Source of the DNA: Desmodesmus armatus
Lineage: Eukaryota > Chlorophyta > Chlorophyceae > Sphaeropleales > Scenedesmaceae
DNA length: 64,000 nucleotides
Direction: 5' to 3'
Assembly (NCBI GenBank): GCA_007449985.2
Contig: VIIQ02000686.1
Coordinates: forward strand, 124,001-188,000
The notes beneath the pieces are model-generated. The model ran no database searches and had not been told where the DNA came from. It worked only from the letters and a program-made list of their open reading frames with translations. This document shows positions 38,536 through 51,200 of the stretch, piece by piece (position 1 is the stretch's first letter; each line of letters begins with the position of its first letter). A program made the position numbers and the translations under genes.

Positions 38536-41500
38536 ATGGCTGCTCCCCTCAGCGCCATTTGGTGTCTTCTGCTGATTGGCAGCACCCTGTGCGCAGCACA
38601 GAACCATGAGCATCTCAAAATTCCCAAGATCATCCATAGGAACTATATGGCGGGGGTGTCGGCCCTGCAAACTGCCTCTGCTGGTGGCCTGCAGTCAGTG
38701 TTCAAGGCTCACTGGCTGGCCAGCTGCACGGTGAGCACCCCTGGCTCGGTATTGGGTGGCTGTGACAACTGAGGCAATTGCATCAGTACATCATGTAGCT
38801 TCATGGATGCTTGCCCCTCCCTGTCCAAGCCAGCACAAGCACCTCACACTCGTTCAACGTGGAATCATCACTGCTGTGTGCTTTCATCTCAGGCACACAA
38901 CCCGGGGTGGCAGGAAGTTGTGTGGGACGAGGCAGCTGTGCTGAAGCTCATGCAGGATGACTTCCCGTGGTTTTTGACAACATACCGCAGCTATCCAAGG
39001 CTGGTGCAGCGCAGCGATGTGATGCGCTACATGGTGCTGTACAAGTATGGTGGTGTCTACCTAGACGCTGATGTAAGTGGTGGCAGCACAGCAAGTGTTC
39101 CCTTCCTCTGCCTTGCCTCGAGTGGGAGCCGTTGCATGTGGCCAGCCGCAGCAGGGGTGCTTGAGTGCTCCTGTGCATGTGCCACATCACAGCTGCAGCT
39201 GCTCCAGCTTTCAAAGGTGCTAGCACAGCACTGTCCACCTAGCCGGATGACCGCATCACTGTCCTGCGTGGCACCCTTCATGTTGTGCAGGTGGAGTGCT
39301 ACACCAACATGGAGCAGTCCCTGCATGGCCAAGACCTCGTGTTGAGCTGCGAGGAGCCAGGCGCATGGGGCCAGCTGCACAACGCTGCAATGGCCAGCAC
39401 AGCAGGCCATCCCTTCTGGCTGTCAGTCCTGCAGGAGGCCATGCGCAGGGCGCCGGCAGCACTAGCAGAGAACAGTGGCTGGGCCATGAACCACCTGCGC
39501 ACTCTGTGGCGGCAGACTCCCTTCCACGATGGGCTGTTGGATGTCCTGCGCACCACGGGACCCATCCTGCTGACAGATGTCTACAGGGTATGTGCTGGGA
39601 TCTCAGCTAATGACGCAGCACTCTGCACAGGCTTTGACAGTGTCTTACGCATCATCAACAGCAGCAGTCACGTTCATTGTGTTGCGCAGTCGAGGTGTGT
39701 GCAGCTTGTTCCCTGACTGCGTGTGCGCGCATGGGTCTGCAACTCATGTTTGGTCTGTGTGCTGGTTGCTGTGCTGCAGAGACACACTGGCGGAGCCCCT
39801 GCTTGTGGCGCCACGATAACAGTTGGCGACAGTGTCTCTACAGCCTACCCTGTTGGCTCTTGGTTCACCCCTTGCCTGTGCAGCGATGATGAATGTCTCA
39901 GGTAAGCCATAGCTGCAGTGTGCCGCACGCTGCTGAAGACATGCCGCTTGTATTGCATCTAGTCAGCCTATATGGCGTTCCGCTGTGGATTCTGTCATTG
40001 CATTTCGGCCATATCGTTCGTTGTGACCGTGCTGCATCACATCAGGGAGCCACATACCTTTGTGCGGTGGTGTTCTGGTGCCCATGCAGGCGCTGGAATG
40101 TTCAGCATTTCAAGCTTGTGCAGCGGCAGCAGCAAGGAGAGAGTCGGACGGCCGAGGAGCCTTCGCCTGTGCTCCAACAGCAGATTCGACGTCACAGCGG
40201 CAGGGAGCGGCGACAGCGGCGGCGCTGGCAACAGCGCCAGCATCTGCAGGCTGTGCAAGTGCAGGAGTTGACAGCCGAGCAAATCCAAGTTGTGGGCATC
40301 CACCAGTACAGTGCCAGTTGGACTGGGTGGGACCAAACCCATCGCGTGCAGCAGCAGCAACGCATGCAGCAAGAGGTGAGTGTTGTTTATGCAGGGCTGC
40401 CAGCAGAGTGTTTTTGTGTTCTTCCTGTGGCCTGCTGTGCGCAGGGTGTGCCACCCGCCGCAGCAGGTGTTTCCCTGCCATCCTGTGCAGATGCAACACG
40501 TGCATGCACACCCTGTTACCAGCTTCAGGGGGGCTTGTTCAGGCGACACCGTCCCCAGCAGTGGTCAAGATGTTGTTTCATGAGTTGTGTTGTAGAGACA
40601 ACCCATCAACCTATCTCTCCTGCATCTTGCCCGCAGATGTCGCAACACGTCCTGGACTACTTCGCAAACAGTGATGGTTTTCTACAGCCTGCGCCAGCCC
40701 CCACCAGCAGTCCACCCGCTCCCAGCAGGGCTGCACAGCCACCAGCGCCTTCCCTCACAACAGCAGCATCCGGGGACATTGACCTGGCGCGCACACTGCG
40801 CGGTCAACAGCACAGCACATGTGCTGCACTTGCAGTCGTTGAACCAGCCACTGTGCCCAGTCTAGACAGCTGCAGCGCGGAACGTCCGAACCAAGTGCAC
40901 CATAAGTGCCTAGGCAGCGGCCGGTGTGCTGTCGCTGACGACAGCACAGGCCACAACAGCAGCTGTGCAACGGCAGCCGACAGGATGCTACCGGCAGAGC
41001 CGGCTGGCAGGTTGAGCACGCAACTGCTGCAGCAGTTGGGCTGCAGCATCACACTGGTCACACCGGGCGCTCAGGCAACATGGCCTGCTCAGGAGCAGGA
41101 GCAGAACAGCTCGCACGCTGCAGCAACCCCTGCCGCCGCTTGCGATGCCCACGGCCTGGGTGCGCTGCGCGGTTTGCGCGCCCCTGGCAGCGTGCATGTG
41201 CTGGGAGTGGTGCGACCAGCAGCCGGCCCTGCAAGCAGCCGGCCTGATGACCTGACGCTGTCTGCGCTGTTGCAGCAGCAGACTGCTGATGCTGATGATG
41301 GTGTCAGGTACGGTGACTTGTGCAGCAAGTTGGGTTGAGAGCTTTTCTGGCCATGTGGCTACTGTCGGCACCTTCACATGCTGCAGCAGTCTTGAGCCCT
41401 CAAGTGGACATGGAGAGTGTGTCCGGCCACCTGCCTACTTTGAGCACGTTCACATGCCACAACGCTGCTGACACTGCTTTGCGGCTGTACTTGTTCACAT

Positions 41501-42403
41501 TGTTGTTTGCGCAGGCGCATTCTGTACTTCTCCTGTAGTGGCTGCGAGCTCCCAGTCTTGCGGGAGCTTTTCGCTGAAACATGGGCTGGCAGCACTGCGC
41601 TGGAGCATGTCACGGTGCTGTTCATTGACGTCAGCTTTCCAAGTTCAGCTGCCAACTGTACCACCTCCAGCAGCAGCAGCAGCTGCTCTGCTCATGCAGC
41701 TGGGTGGGACGAGGTGTACAACTTGCTCCACCAGCAGATGGGCTTCCAAGGGGTTTGGCGCCAGCGGCTGGACAGCAACACCCTGCAGCTCGGCTGGGTG
41801 AGGCAGCCTGTCCCTGCCCATGCTAAGCTGCAGTCACCAGAAGCTCCGCATGCAGCAGGCGTGCTGGAGGCTGCATCTGCGCACACGCCTCGCCCTGAGC
41901 TGAAGGCTTGCAGCTGCGATTGCTGTCAGACCTGCTGCACCAGCAGGCGCAACCACGTGCCGCGAGCTGGCCAGCTGTGGCAGTGCGCAGCTTGCAAGCT
42001 GTTTGGTGCGGCCGCGGCACGCAGGCAGTGCCGCTACCTGGCGCCGGCTGCTGCAGGGGCTGCAGTTGGCAGCAGTATTGCAGACTCCGAAGCGAACTGC
42101 TGCACAGGTGGCTGTGGGGAGTGTTGCGCCTGCAAGCCGCGCTTATGGGACTTGCTGCAGCTGCTGTGGCGGCCCCATGGGGCTGTGGAGGGGAACACAC
42201 CCCTTGGAGCCTGGCTGTGGCTTAGCAGTACTGCCCTGCCGGCACTCACTTCTTGTGCTGTCATTGCTGCAACAGGTATAGTGTTGCAGCTGGTGCACAG
42301 AGCTGCGCAGACCAAGCGTGTGGCCGGGATGAAGCTGCAGCTGTTTGCCTTGCTTGGAGCACAGAGGGCTGTGCTGCGCAAGCAAGCTGTGGCGACCGGC
42401 TGA
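38536..42403 (+). CDS. DXD-motif glycosyltransferase (GT32/OCH1-like) with long C-terminal extension
   Basis: Exons: 38536-38730, 38893-39072, 39291-39587, 39780-39901, 40090-40375, 40637-41307, 41515-42403, all in phase, 879 aa. Residues 1-22 form a signal peptide (MAAPLSAIWCLLLIGSTLCAA). The catalytic part has IPKIIHRNYM, NPGWQEVVWDE, DVMRYMVLYKYGGVYLDAD with DAD at 123-125 for metal and sugar-nucleotide binding, and the later YPVGSWFTPC and GIHQYSASWTGWDQ blocks typical of Gly_transf_sug proteins. After residue 360 comes a low-complexity Ser/Ala/Gln region, then a Cys-rich segment (CDCCQTCC, CCTGGCGECCACK) and a hydrophobic span near 813-845, probably a membrane anchor. Exons 6-7 could be a separate gene because exon 6 starts with ATG, but the phases agree and I see no other promoter or stop between. 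Confidence 0.82.
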
Positions 42404-43863
42404 GGTGGTTGCGTTGTGTGCTTGCCGGTTGTAAACGCTGAATGAAGGCCGTTCAAAGTATTGTCTTGTAGGCATCTTATGCCTTTAGCGCTTTGTCCCC
42501 CACCCTTCCACACCTCCGGGCTCCCCATCCCACAAGTGCCACATCCTCTCAATGCATAATGCATGCATTGCTTGCTGCCGGACAGGCAGCTTGCTGCATC
42601 TGCATCCTGCACAGACTTCGACAAAGCTGCATGCTTCACCGTGACAACACGGACTGCACTCCCAACTTTATCCACTGCTTGTGCTGCTGGTTGTCAGGAC
42701 ACTGTTGTTTCTGCCAAGGGTTTGGAGGTGGTCCTGATTGCATTTGCGGCCTGGGCTGCAGCGCGCTTTACTGCAGCACACGAAGGCGGGTGGTTGGTCT
42801 ACATGCGGCCCCTCAGGCTGTGCAGCAACCGTGCCGGTTTGCCGGTCTGCTGGGAGCTCCTTTGTGTCCCCCTGTGGGGGCAGCTGCTCAGCATTAGGCT
42901 AGTGATCAGTGCTGAAATGCACGCCTGTGGCATGTTTGTGTCCAGCACAGATGGCACACATGGCATCAGCACAGCATGGCCAGAGTGCTACAGCTTTGCT
43001 GACTGCAAGTTTGGGCACACGCCTCCAGCATGCTCTTTGCAAGCTGCAAGTAGCATCTCAGCTTCTGCACGAAAGCATGCAAGCCAGCAGGACGGACGGC
43101 AGTGTCATAGCATTGCACGACATAGGGAGTTTGATTGCATGGCAACGACTTTGGCATGCTTCATAGCGTCGGCCTCGTGGCTGCTTGTGTTTGTCTCGCA
43201 CTGGATTGCTTGCTGGTTGGTTCATGCTTGGCTGGGCATCCTCTCAGCAACATGCATGCAGGTACTGCTTGTGGGCTGTGTAGCACATGCCAGTTGTCCA
43301 GGACGGGCGAGGAAGCATCAGTGCAGTAAGTTGTCCTGCTTTGGTGGGCAGCATGAGGTTGTTAGGATATGGTCCAGGCAGGGTGACGTGATGCGTTTTG
43401 GACGTTGACAGCAGCATGCACCAGAAGCCGTCTGCCCTTTGTGGGGCGTGTGCTGCAAACCTTGTGATCAAACCAGTGTGGCTGCTCATTGTTAACAATC
43501 ACAGCACCCGCTGTCAGCCGCCCAGCACGGATCATAGCCCCAACCACTTCTCCAGTTTGCTGACCGCCGCTGCCGCTGCCGCCGCCGCAGCAGGTACCAT
43601 GCCGAAACCGCTGTCCAAAGTGAGCACATGTGTAGGACCACACCATCAAAAAGTGTCATTTTTCGCGCACCGCGCTGTGACATTTGTCCACAGTGGCAAT
43701 GTGGCAGGTTCAGCAGGCAGGTTCAGCAGGCCCAATTGTGCGTGGGTGTGTCTCAATTCTCAACTCAAGGACCTTGAGAAACACCCACATACCTTGAGTC
43801 AAGGTACGTCTCTCTGGATAGCGTTTTCTGAACCAGGTACACCCTGTTTCTTTGTGGGGGGGA

Positions 43864-44090
43864 GCAAGAAGCGGAAACATTTTGGAGGCAGCGGGGGGGG
43901 GGGTTAGCAATTGAAGGTTTGGCCTGCTTGGCAGAGTCTGCAGAAAAAATGTGCTGAAGGAGGGTGAGCAAGGAGCGGAAACATTGTGGAGGCAGCTCAG
44001 GGGGGGGGTAACAACCGAAGATGCGGCCTGCTTGGCAGAGTCTGCAGAGAAAAGGTGCTGAAAGGGGGGGGGGGGGCAAGGAACACTTGC
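43864..44090. repeat. G-rich tandem repeat, about 105-bp unit
   Basis: Two near copies and a partial third. Each begins GCAAGrAGCGGAAACATT, continues through GGAGGCAGC, a G run of 8-13, CGGCCTGCTTGGCAGAGTCT-like sequence and GTGCTGAA(G)GG. Starts are near 43864, 43968 and 44077, so the spacing is about 104-109. Confidence 0.75.
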
Positions 44091-44220
44091 CGTGAAATCC
44101 AGTGCCCCCCGAGGGGGGGGGGGGGCAATTCCACCCGTGACACAAAAAACAGGGTGTAACGGGTACGAAAAAGCGCTACCCTGTAAGTCTGCAAGGCCGG
44201 TATTGGCCTCCGCAGGCAAG

Positions 44221-44266
44221 ATGGCACCAGGGGTAGTAAACCTACTACCCCTGTATGGCACCAGGG
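44221..44266. repeat. hairpin flanked by 12-bp direct repeats
   Basis: GGGGTAGTA-AACC-TACTACCCC (44230-44251) is a perfect 9-bp stem with a 4-base loop. ATGGCACCAGGG occurs at 44221-44232 and again at 44255-44266, overlapping and flanking the stem. Confidence 0.7.
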
Positions 44267-44374
44267 ATTCTCACTAGAAAACTGAGTAGTAAGATGAACT
44301 AATCCGTGCCTTCGATCATCGTGCCTTGTCAGGCACCTCAAGCTGGACGCCACACCTGAGGCTGGGACCGTCCA

Positions 44375-44399
44375 TTTTGGCGGTTTGAAACCGCCAAAA
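44375..44399. repeat. 25-base near-perfect palindrome
   Basis: TTTTGGCGGTTT and AAACCGCCAAAA are perfect 12-base reverse complements separated by a single G. GGCGG/CCGCC with TTT flanks also resembles a pair of E2F-type sites (TTTGGCGG), but the context gives no target gene within 800 bases. Confidence 0.7.
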
Positions 44400-45208
44400 G
44401 CCCCAACAACCACCAAGACCCTGTATGCCTGTCTCGTCCCCTCCTTGGTCCCTTGCACATGGTTGGTTTTGGTTCGAGTAGTATCATCCGTGTATCAATA
44501 GTTTGCTTCACCCTGCAAGACAGCTGGTCTGTCTGCAAACTCAAACGGGTCCAGCTTCGGGGTTGATGGTGGCGAGCACAGCTGTTTGCGTCACACTCGC
44601 AGTGTCATGAATCAAGGACTGCTCAGGGAGGAGCCTGGTTACCGCTGCACCACAGAGCCACAAGACATTGCTTCTCGCAACTCATCGGTGGGTTTGGCTC
44701 TTGCACGTTGGTGTCATTGTGTTCATTGTGCCTGAAAACTGTTGAATAGCCATGCTGCGGCCGTCCACGCTCTCTTATAAAGAAACGGTTACATTACCAT
44801 GGTCCCTGGCAGGCACTATGGGTGTCTGGGCAGCCTGTGTCAACTTGTAGCTCTGCAGCATACCCAATGCGCACTGTTTCCTACGACTAGTAGCGGACCA
44901 ACCTTGCAATCGCCCGCGTTCCTTCCTTTGCAACGCAGAGCGCCTCGTCTAGCCTTTTTTCCATTGGCAACCATTGTGAGTTCAAGGTGAGGCCACGCTA
45001 TGGTGTGGGCTGCTCTGGACGACGGTTTGCCTTATTCAAGCTCAGATCGTGTCCCACGCTTTCTGGCCGGTGAGGGACTCGCGTTGGCTGAACGCAGACG
45101 CTTGCACTGTTATCCAGCAGTGCGAATATCGTATGCTTGCTCATGATCCTCCAACGTCTTGGGTGATGGTTACCTTACAGTGTACCTCTTCCTGGCACCC
45201 ACCTGCAG

Positions 45209-45277
45209 GGAGGCTACCCGTTTGACAACCTGCTGACCTCGGTGTCCCGCCCGTGTGACGACCACCTGGCTTCCAAG
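45209..45277 (+). CDS. possible 5' exon of the Gln-rich gene
   Basis: After a cctgCAG acceptor, 23 codons read GGYPFDNLLTSVSRPCDDHL.. and end at AAG/GTGGGT. It is open only in phase 0, and phase 0 also fits the next acceptor at 45430 (GAT CAG GAC). The upstream exon that should carry the start codon was not found, so this exon is tentative. Confidence 0.4.
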
Positions 45278-45493
45278 GTGGGTGGCGGCCTGTTTAGGGG
45301 TGAGCGTTGACACAGGCGCTACGGGCACGTAACCCCCAGTGCAACTTATGACTCTCAACAGTGGCTGCCTGCAGCTGAGCGGTATGTGCTGTGCTTGTGC
45401 TACGTTGTGTTCTTTTCTGTCCTGTCTCAGGATCAGGACACGTACCAGGACACCAGCTCGCCGCAGCAGACCTGCCTTCAGATTCCCACATCA

Positions 45494-48292
45494 ATGGATC
45501 CGGTCATCAACAGTAGCCAAGGCTGCATGCAGGGCAGCAGCACCACCCTGTGGCTGCAGCAGGATCAGACCCTGCAGCCGGCCCTTGCCCTCCCACAGGG
45601 AGGCATGTTCCAGCAGCAGCAGTCCTTGGACCCTAGCCAGCAGTGGGTGCTGTCTTCACAGGGCCTGCAGCAGCAGGCTGCCTTGGACGCAAGCTCGGCA
45701 CAGCTGCAGGCGCTGCAGCAAGGAAACGGCTCACTGATCGATCTGAATGGGCTGTCAGTGTCGCTGCAAGGCAGCAGCCTGATGCCCATGCAGCAGCAGG
45801 GGATCAACGCCACCATCAACGGCGTGCCTGTGATCCTGCAGGTGCAGAACAGCACAACAGGGCAGGGGCTGCAGCAGCTGCCCTCTAACATGGGGCTGCA
45901 GCCCATGCAGCAGGTGTACGTCACCCCAGCTGAGCAGCAGGTCTACATTGCCCCAGCTGCTGAGCAGCAGCAGACACTGCTAGTCAACAGCAACCAGATT
46001 ACTATGCAGCAGGCTCCCACCCAGGTCACCCTGCAGCCTGTGCAGCAGCAGCAGGTCATGGCAAGCAGCGCTCCCAGCGCAGGTGCCAGCACAGACACCG
46101 TCCTGCACCTGCAACTGCAGCAGCTGCAGGAGGCCGTGCAACAGCTGAGCTCCCAGACTGCTGCGGTGCAGCGTGTGCTGGCCACACAGGGCAGCCAGCC
46201 GCAGGCTTCACAGCCCCAGACTGTGATGCTCAGCATGGAGGTGAGAGCATCACTGATCCAGCGTGTGTGTTAGCGAGTGGAAGACACCTGCAGCAGGTGT
46301 CAGACAGCGGAAGGGTGTGCTTGCTAGTGGTGTACTGCAGCTGGTGCTTGCAGACGTTTGGCACATGTGCACTGCATGGCACTGGCACCTTGGGTGGCTC
46401 CCTGTTGCTGTGCTTTCACACTTTACATGGGCATCCCCTCCACAGCAGCATCGTGTTGCTTTTGCTACCATTGTTTCTTCTTGTTTTGTTATGACCAGAC
46501 ACTGTTACTTGTTGTCACACGTACACATACAACTTGTACGCTGTGAGTTGTTTTTGCTGCTTGTTCACTGCGTGTATCACCTCTTCTTCTGTTTTCAATC
46601 CACGCGGTCAACTAAGGCTGCTGATGCTGTCTGCCTCGCCATGCTTGCAGGGGAGCCTGCCTGCTGCAACCTCCCACCCCGAGACCCAGAGCATGATGTC
46701 AGCACAGATGACCACCGGCACAGCAAACAGCCCAGTCAGCAGCAACAGTGGCCGCGACAGCATGAGCAGTGTCAGCTGGCACGGCCTGGAGACCCTGAGC
46801 CACACCAGTAGCCCCTCTTACGTGGCCATGCCTCAGCACAGCAGGAGCAGCAGAATGGCCCCTGTCGCCTCTGTGGCTGCTAATGCTACCGGCTCTCACA
46901 GCAGCAGCATGCTGTGCATCGTCAGTGCCCCTGAGATGCCCCAGCAGATGGTTCAGCACCAACAGCAGCAGCAGCCCCAGGGAGCCCGTGGTGGCTTCAG
47001 TCAGGCTCAGGTGCTGCCAGGCAGTAGCACTCCTGCCATGATGACCCACAACTGGCCTGCAGGTGCTGGCATGATCCCTGTCAGCGCAGGAAACCGCATG
47101 ACCGTGCCCCCGCCTCCTGCTGGGGTGCTGGCATGGGCAGCCAGGGTCCCAGGGGGCCATACACAGCAGTATATAACCAGGGCCCTGGAATGCTGATGCA
47201 CAACCACTACCACCAGCCAGGCAGGATTTCTGCACCTGCTGGCAGTGGCGCCTACATGCAGCACCCATTCAGAGGCAACAGGCCCTTCAGCTACAGCAAG
47301 GTACGTCAGCACAGCCAGGGCCGTGCAGGATCTGCCTCAGGCCCCCTTGCAGCTGGTGCTGCAGGCAGGATTACACCTGTCAGCAGCGCTGTGCCAGCAA
47401 ACCCTGCGACAAACCCTGGCCCTCGCTTCCCAGGCCCTTGGGGGAGGTGTCCTTGGAGGATGGGTTGAAGCAGCTCTGGAGTGCGGAGGAGCTGGCATGC
47501 GCCCGTGGTGGCCGCCTGTACAACGTGCAGCAGCTGGCCTGGCACCCTGTTGGCGACCCGGACCCCACCCCGCAGGACATGTACAACTTCCAGAAGCTGA
47601 AGCGCATGGTGCAGGTGAGTAGGCTTTACACAGGGTTGTGGGGTGCATTGCATGAACTCCAAACATGCACGCGGGACAGTAACCTTGCTCTGACCACATC
47701 ATCAGTGGAAGCTCTCCCACAGAGGATATGCCTCGGGTGACTGCGGTGCTGCCAAGCGCAGTAGGCAAAGCGCGAAGCTGGGTACAGGGAGTCCACACCA
47801 TGGATAGTCGCGCGGCCACTGACAACACATCGATGCCTTTCACATCAAAAGGTGTGCGTTGGGCTTTGTATAGGCTATAAGGCCTCACAGGAAGCCACGC
47901 GCACCTTTCAGCAAAGTTCCTGCCGCCCATCCACCCTGTGTTTGCAGAAGCTGGACGCCGTGCACAAGACCCGTGTCAAGCTGATCAAGCGCATCCACGC
48001 GGTGGCAGACCACGGGGAGTGCGACCTCAGGGGAGTGTACAGAGAGGTCCGTGGGCTTATCGGTGAGATGCTGCACGATTCAGCCATGATGATCAAGAGC
48101 TTGGAGCAGTCCCGTGTCACAGGCCTGGTGCGCCTGGCGCTCATGCTTCAGGAAGCTCTCAAGCAGGGCCCGTTGAACGAGGGTACTGCTGCTGCGCCAA
48201 GCTCAAACTCCACAGCTGCCGTGCTGAGCCCGATTCCTGCACAGCCGACCGTGCAGACTGCGGTCCCTGCGCAGGCGGTGCAGTGCGCCTGA
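45494..48292 (+). CDS. Gln-rich protein of unknown function, frame broken twice
   Basis: I do not recognise the family. Coding segments: 45494-46240 (open back to an acceptor at 45430), 46651 to about 47300, about 47434-47614, 47948-48292. The first part is Gln/Ser/Val-rich like an activation domain; it contains VLHLQLQQLQEAVQQL, a likely short coiled coil. The third part is ordered (LWSAEELACARGGRLYNVQQ, WHPVGDPDPTPQDMYNFQKL) and the last is helical and charged (KLDAVHKTRVKLIKRIHAV, GLIGEMLHDSAMMIKSLEQS). Near 47122-47125 the frame must shift: one more G in the TGGGGTG run would give PPPAGGAGMGSQGP. Near 47433-47437 it must shift again to reach PLGEVSLEDGLKQLW. These may be assembly errors in homopolymers or real damage. 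A nuclear regulator is possible but only a guess. Confidence 0.55.
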
Positions 48293-51200
48293 AGATTTCC
48301 TGCATGTGCTGATGCTAGGGGGGTGCGGGTGTGTCTTGGGTTGGGTTGTTGCTGGGGGGCTAGGAGGCTATGGGAAGAGCCGGGTCGTTGCTGGAGGTTG
48401 TGTGTCTGAGGACGCCTGGGTAGCGCTTGTCTGTGTCATGTGGCACGGTGAGGACTGGCCTTGTTCCAAGTGCTGATGGTTGACACACCACAGCTGTGTG
48501 TGTGTGTGTGGTAGGTTGGCTTGATGAGCCCAAAAAAATCAGGAGGTTTTATAGCCACTGCTGTGCGCGTGCTCTCACGGGGCGACAGCCTTGCCGAGCC
48601 CTCAACGTAATCTGAAGCACACGGCAAGTTGTGCGAAGCAGCCCTTGTTTATGAAGCTGAGTGCGGTCTTTTTGCACGTTGCTGTCCATGTGTCGCCACA
48701 CGTGGTGATTGTCTGTCCTGTGCTGCGACATGCGCAGGAGTAGGGGCATTGCATCTAAGCCCGGCTCGCTCCGTGTAAAGCACATGCGAGAGTGGCTTGC
48801 AGCGATAGCAAGCAGGGCCACCCGTATTGCTGTTGGTAGCCGCCGATGTGGCGGCACGCCTGCCTATCCTACAACGTCGTAAGTTTGATGGTATGGACCA
48901 GTACCCTGGTGCTGTGTGTGGGGGTGGGGGCGTCTCTAAGCAGCTCGGAACCTGTTTGACGTGCATGGGTTGTGCTGTGCTTGCTTGTGGTTTATGTGTG
49001 GCTTGTTCGCCACCATACTGTTTGGTGTCAGGGCGCTTTGAGATACTGGTTTTGGGTGGCACCAGGGTTGCAGCACAGGTGCTTGTAGCTCGATGTCGCA
49101 CAGACGTGTTGAAAAAAATTTGTGGTGTGGTGTTTGCTTGTGTGTTGGAGACGCGCTGACAGCACTGTGTGCTGGTCATGGTGTGACAGCGCCTATCCTC
49201 GTACGGTGGCCAGCATTGTGTGCCAGGCAGTGCTGCAATTACAATATAGGAATGACAACAGCACTTGCTGTTCGAAGCAGCCCCAGTGCTTGTGCTGCCT
49301 TTGTGACAGCTATCCCAAGGCTCGTTTCAGTATGCTCTGCTGGGGCGCAAGTTCCCTTCGCCGGTCATGGTGCAAACTGTTGCAGCAGCGGATCAATTGC
49401 ACAGTTGTGGTAGCAGAGGGCTGTTTCCATGCTCTGCGGAACCTCTGTTTGTTGCAGTGTGGGGCTGTCTGCTGTGTAGGTGCTACTGCTTGTAGCCAGG
49501 AGCTGTGCACAAGGTGGGTGTAGAATGCCTCGCACCCCTCCTAGGGCCTTAGCCTACGGCACAGGTGCTTGTGTGCTGTGCAACTCATCCGTGGGTATTT
49601 CGTGTCAGCAGTTGTGGTGCTCTCCTGTGCCAGCCATGGCTGGTCACGAAGTGTGGTTGCAGCGCATACAGATCTATGCCTCGCAGACAGCTGCCGCACC
49701 GGTGGCTGCAAGGTCTCCGATGATCAACGTCATCGCCAGCAGTACAGCAGCTGATCTGATGCGCACAGGGTCTGTGGTGGCTTATGTCTGTGCATGGATT
49801 TGCACATAGACTGGCCTGTTGGTGTGTTGGCCCCTGTCTCCGTCCTAACCTCTAAGGTCTGATTGGCGTGAGTGCTGGCCACATGTTCACACTGTTGGTA
49901 ACGCGTGCACCAGCACATAGCTGTCTTGGGTTTGCAGGCAGTGGTATGTTGATGGATGTGAAAGGTTTGGGAAGATGCACTTTCAGTACCCCAGACTTGA
50001 GTGGCGGCCTTGCGTGATGGTCTGGGAGCAGCACAGATGCTTGGAGTTGTTGAATCTGTTGGAAGGCAGTGCTGGTTGGCACGCTGTGCTGGCACTGCCC
50101 CTGTTGCTCCATTTAATGCTTTGCGTCCCGGTCACTGGCTTTGCATATCGCTCAGTTTCAAGGTGGCAGCCCTTGTGGCAAAGGTTGCGTGACTTTCACG
50201 CAATCTTGGATCGAATCTTCTACTACCAGGTTGCTGCGTTGGGTAGTGTTGGTGTGCATGTTCTGCACTCGAGTGTGACAGCTTGTTTCATACGTTGTGT
50301 GATCAGCGTGAAGTTGGAGTATGTAGGGGCAGAGGCATGGTAGACGTGCATACTACAGGTTGGTTCCTTTGGGCTGCATCAAGGCCCCAGGGGCGCTGTC
50401 GCTGGGACGGCATTCTTTGCCCCGTTAGCACGCAGTGCACCACACACCAGCACATTCATTGCTGCTTCACCTGCTGGGGAGCAGCCTGTACACAGCCATT
50501 CAGCGGGGCTGCTAAATCACGACACCATCTCCTGTCTCTCTGGCATGGGTCGCCGCACGGCAAGCCAGCAGGTGAAAAGAGAGGCATATTGCATCCTTCT
50601 ATGTGCCCAGTGCTTCAAACTGGGGTTGGTCTACAGCTGTGCGCCAACAGCGTGTAGTCCATTCACTGGCTTGCTGAGATCAAAAAAGGTCATGCAAGCT
50701 CGTCATGTGGCCGGCACTCAGCCGGCACATGTTTGCATGTTGACTCATACTGGCTCCTGTTCAAAGACTGTTGGTGACTGTTTTCTAAAGGGATGCGCTA
50801 GCTTGTGCATGTGGCTGTACTGCACAAGCTGGTGTGGCTTGCTGTACTTCTCTGGCTGTGCTAGATCTGTCGTACTGCCTTTTCAGGGGCAGTCAGGGTG
50901 CTGGGTACTGCTATCGGTGTTGATCCAGCATGCGGCTGGGGGGTGTGGATCAGTGGTTTCTGCATACGCCGTCTGCAAGGCAGATGAGGGCACACTGCAG
51001 GGAAGCCTTGGTTTATCTATGTGTCTTGTGTGGGGTGGGGTCAGCACACGATGGTTTGCAGGGACTTTGCGCACGCTGCAGCTCGTCACTTAGTGGACAG
51101 ACACGCCTGCAACAGCATCGAATGCGTCAGTTGCAGACAGACAACGGCTGCCAAGCCCAGAGCTGTTGATCTGAACATACGTCTGGTTGTTTGCTGTTTG

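Larger units (their letters stand above)
42404..45208. other. intergenic with G-rich repeats and hairpins
   Basis: No conserved protein is recognised. Between 43.85 and 44.4 kb lie G-rich tandem repeats and two hairpins, listed separately. An open frame at 44799-44990 could hold a 5' exon of the next gene but has no supporting match. Confidence 0.4.

Noticed and set aside
45339..45737. Frame with MTLNSGCLQLSG followed by a good GTATGT donor as first exon of the Gln-rich gene
   Set aside because: Its phase does not fit the acceptor at 45430; joining gives an early stop.
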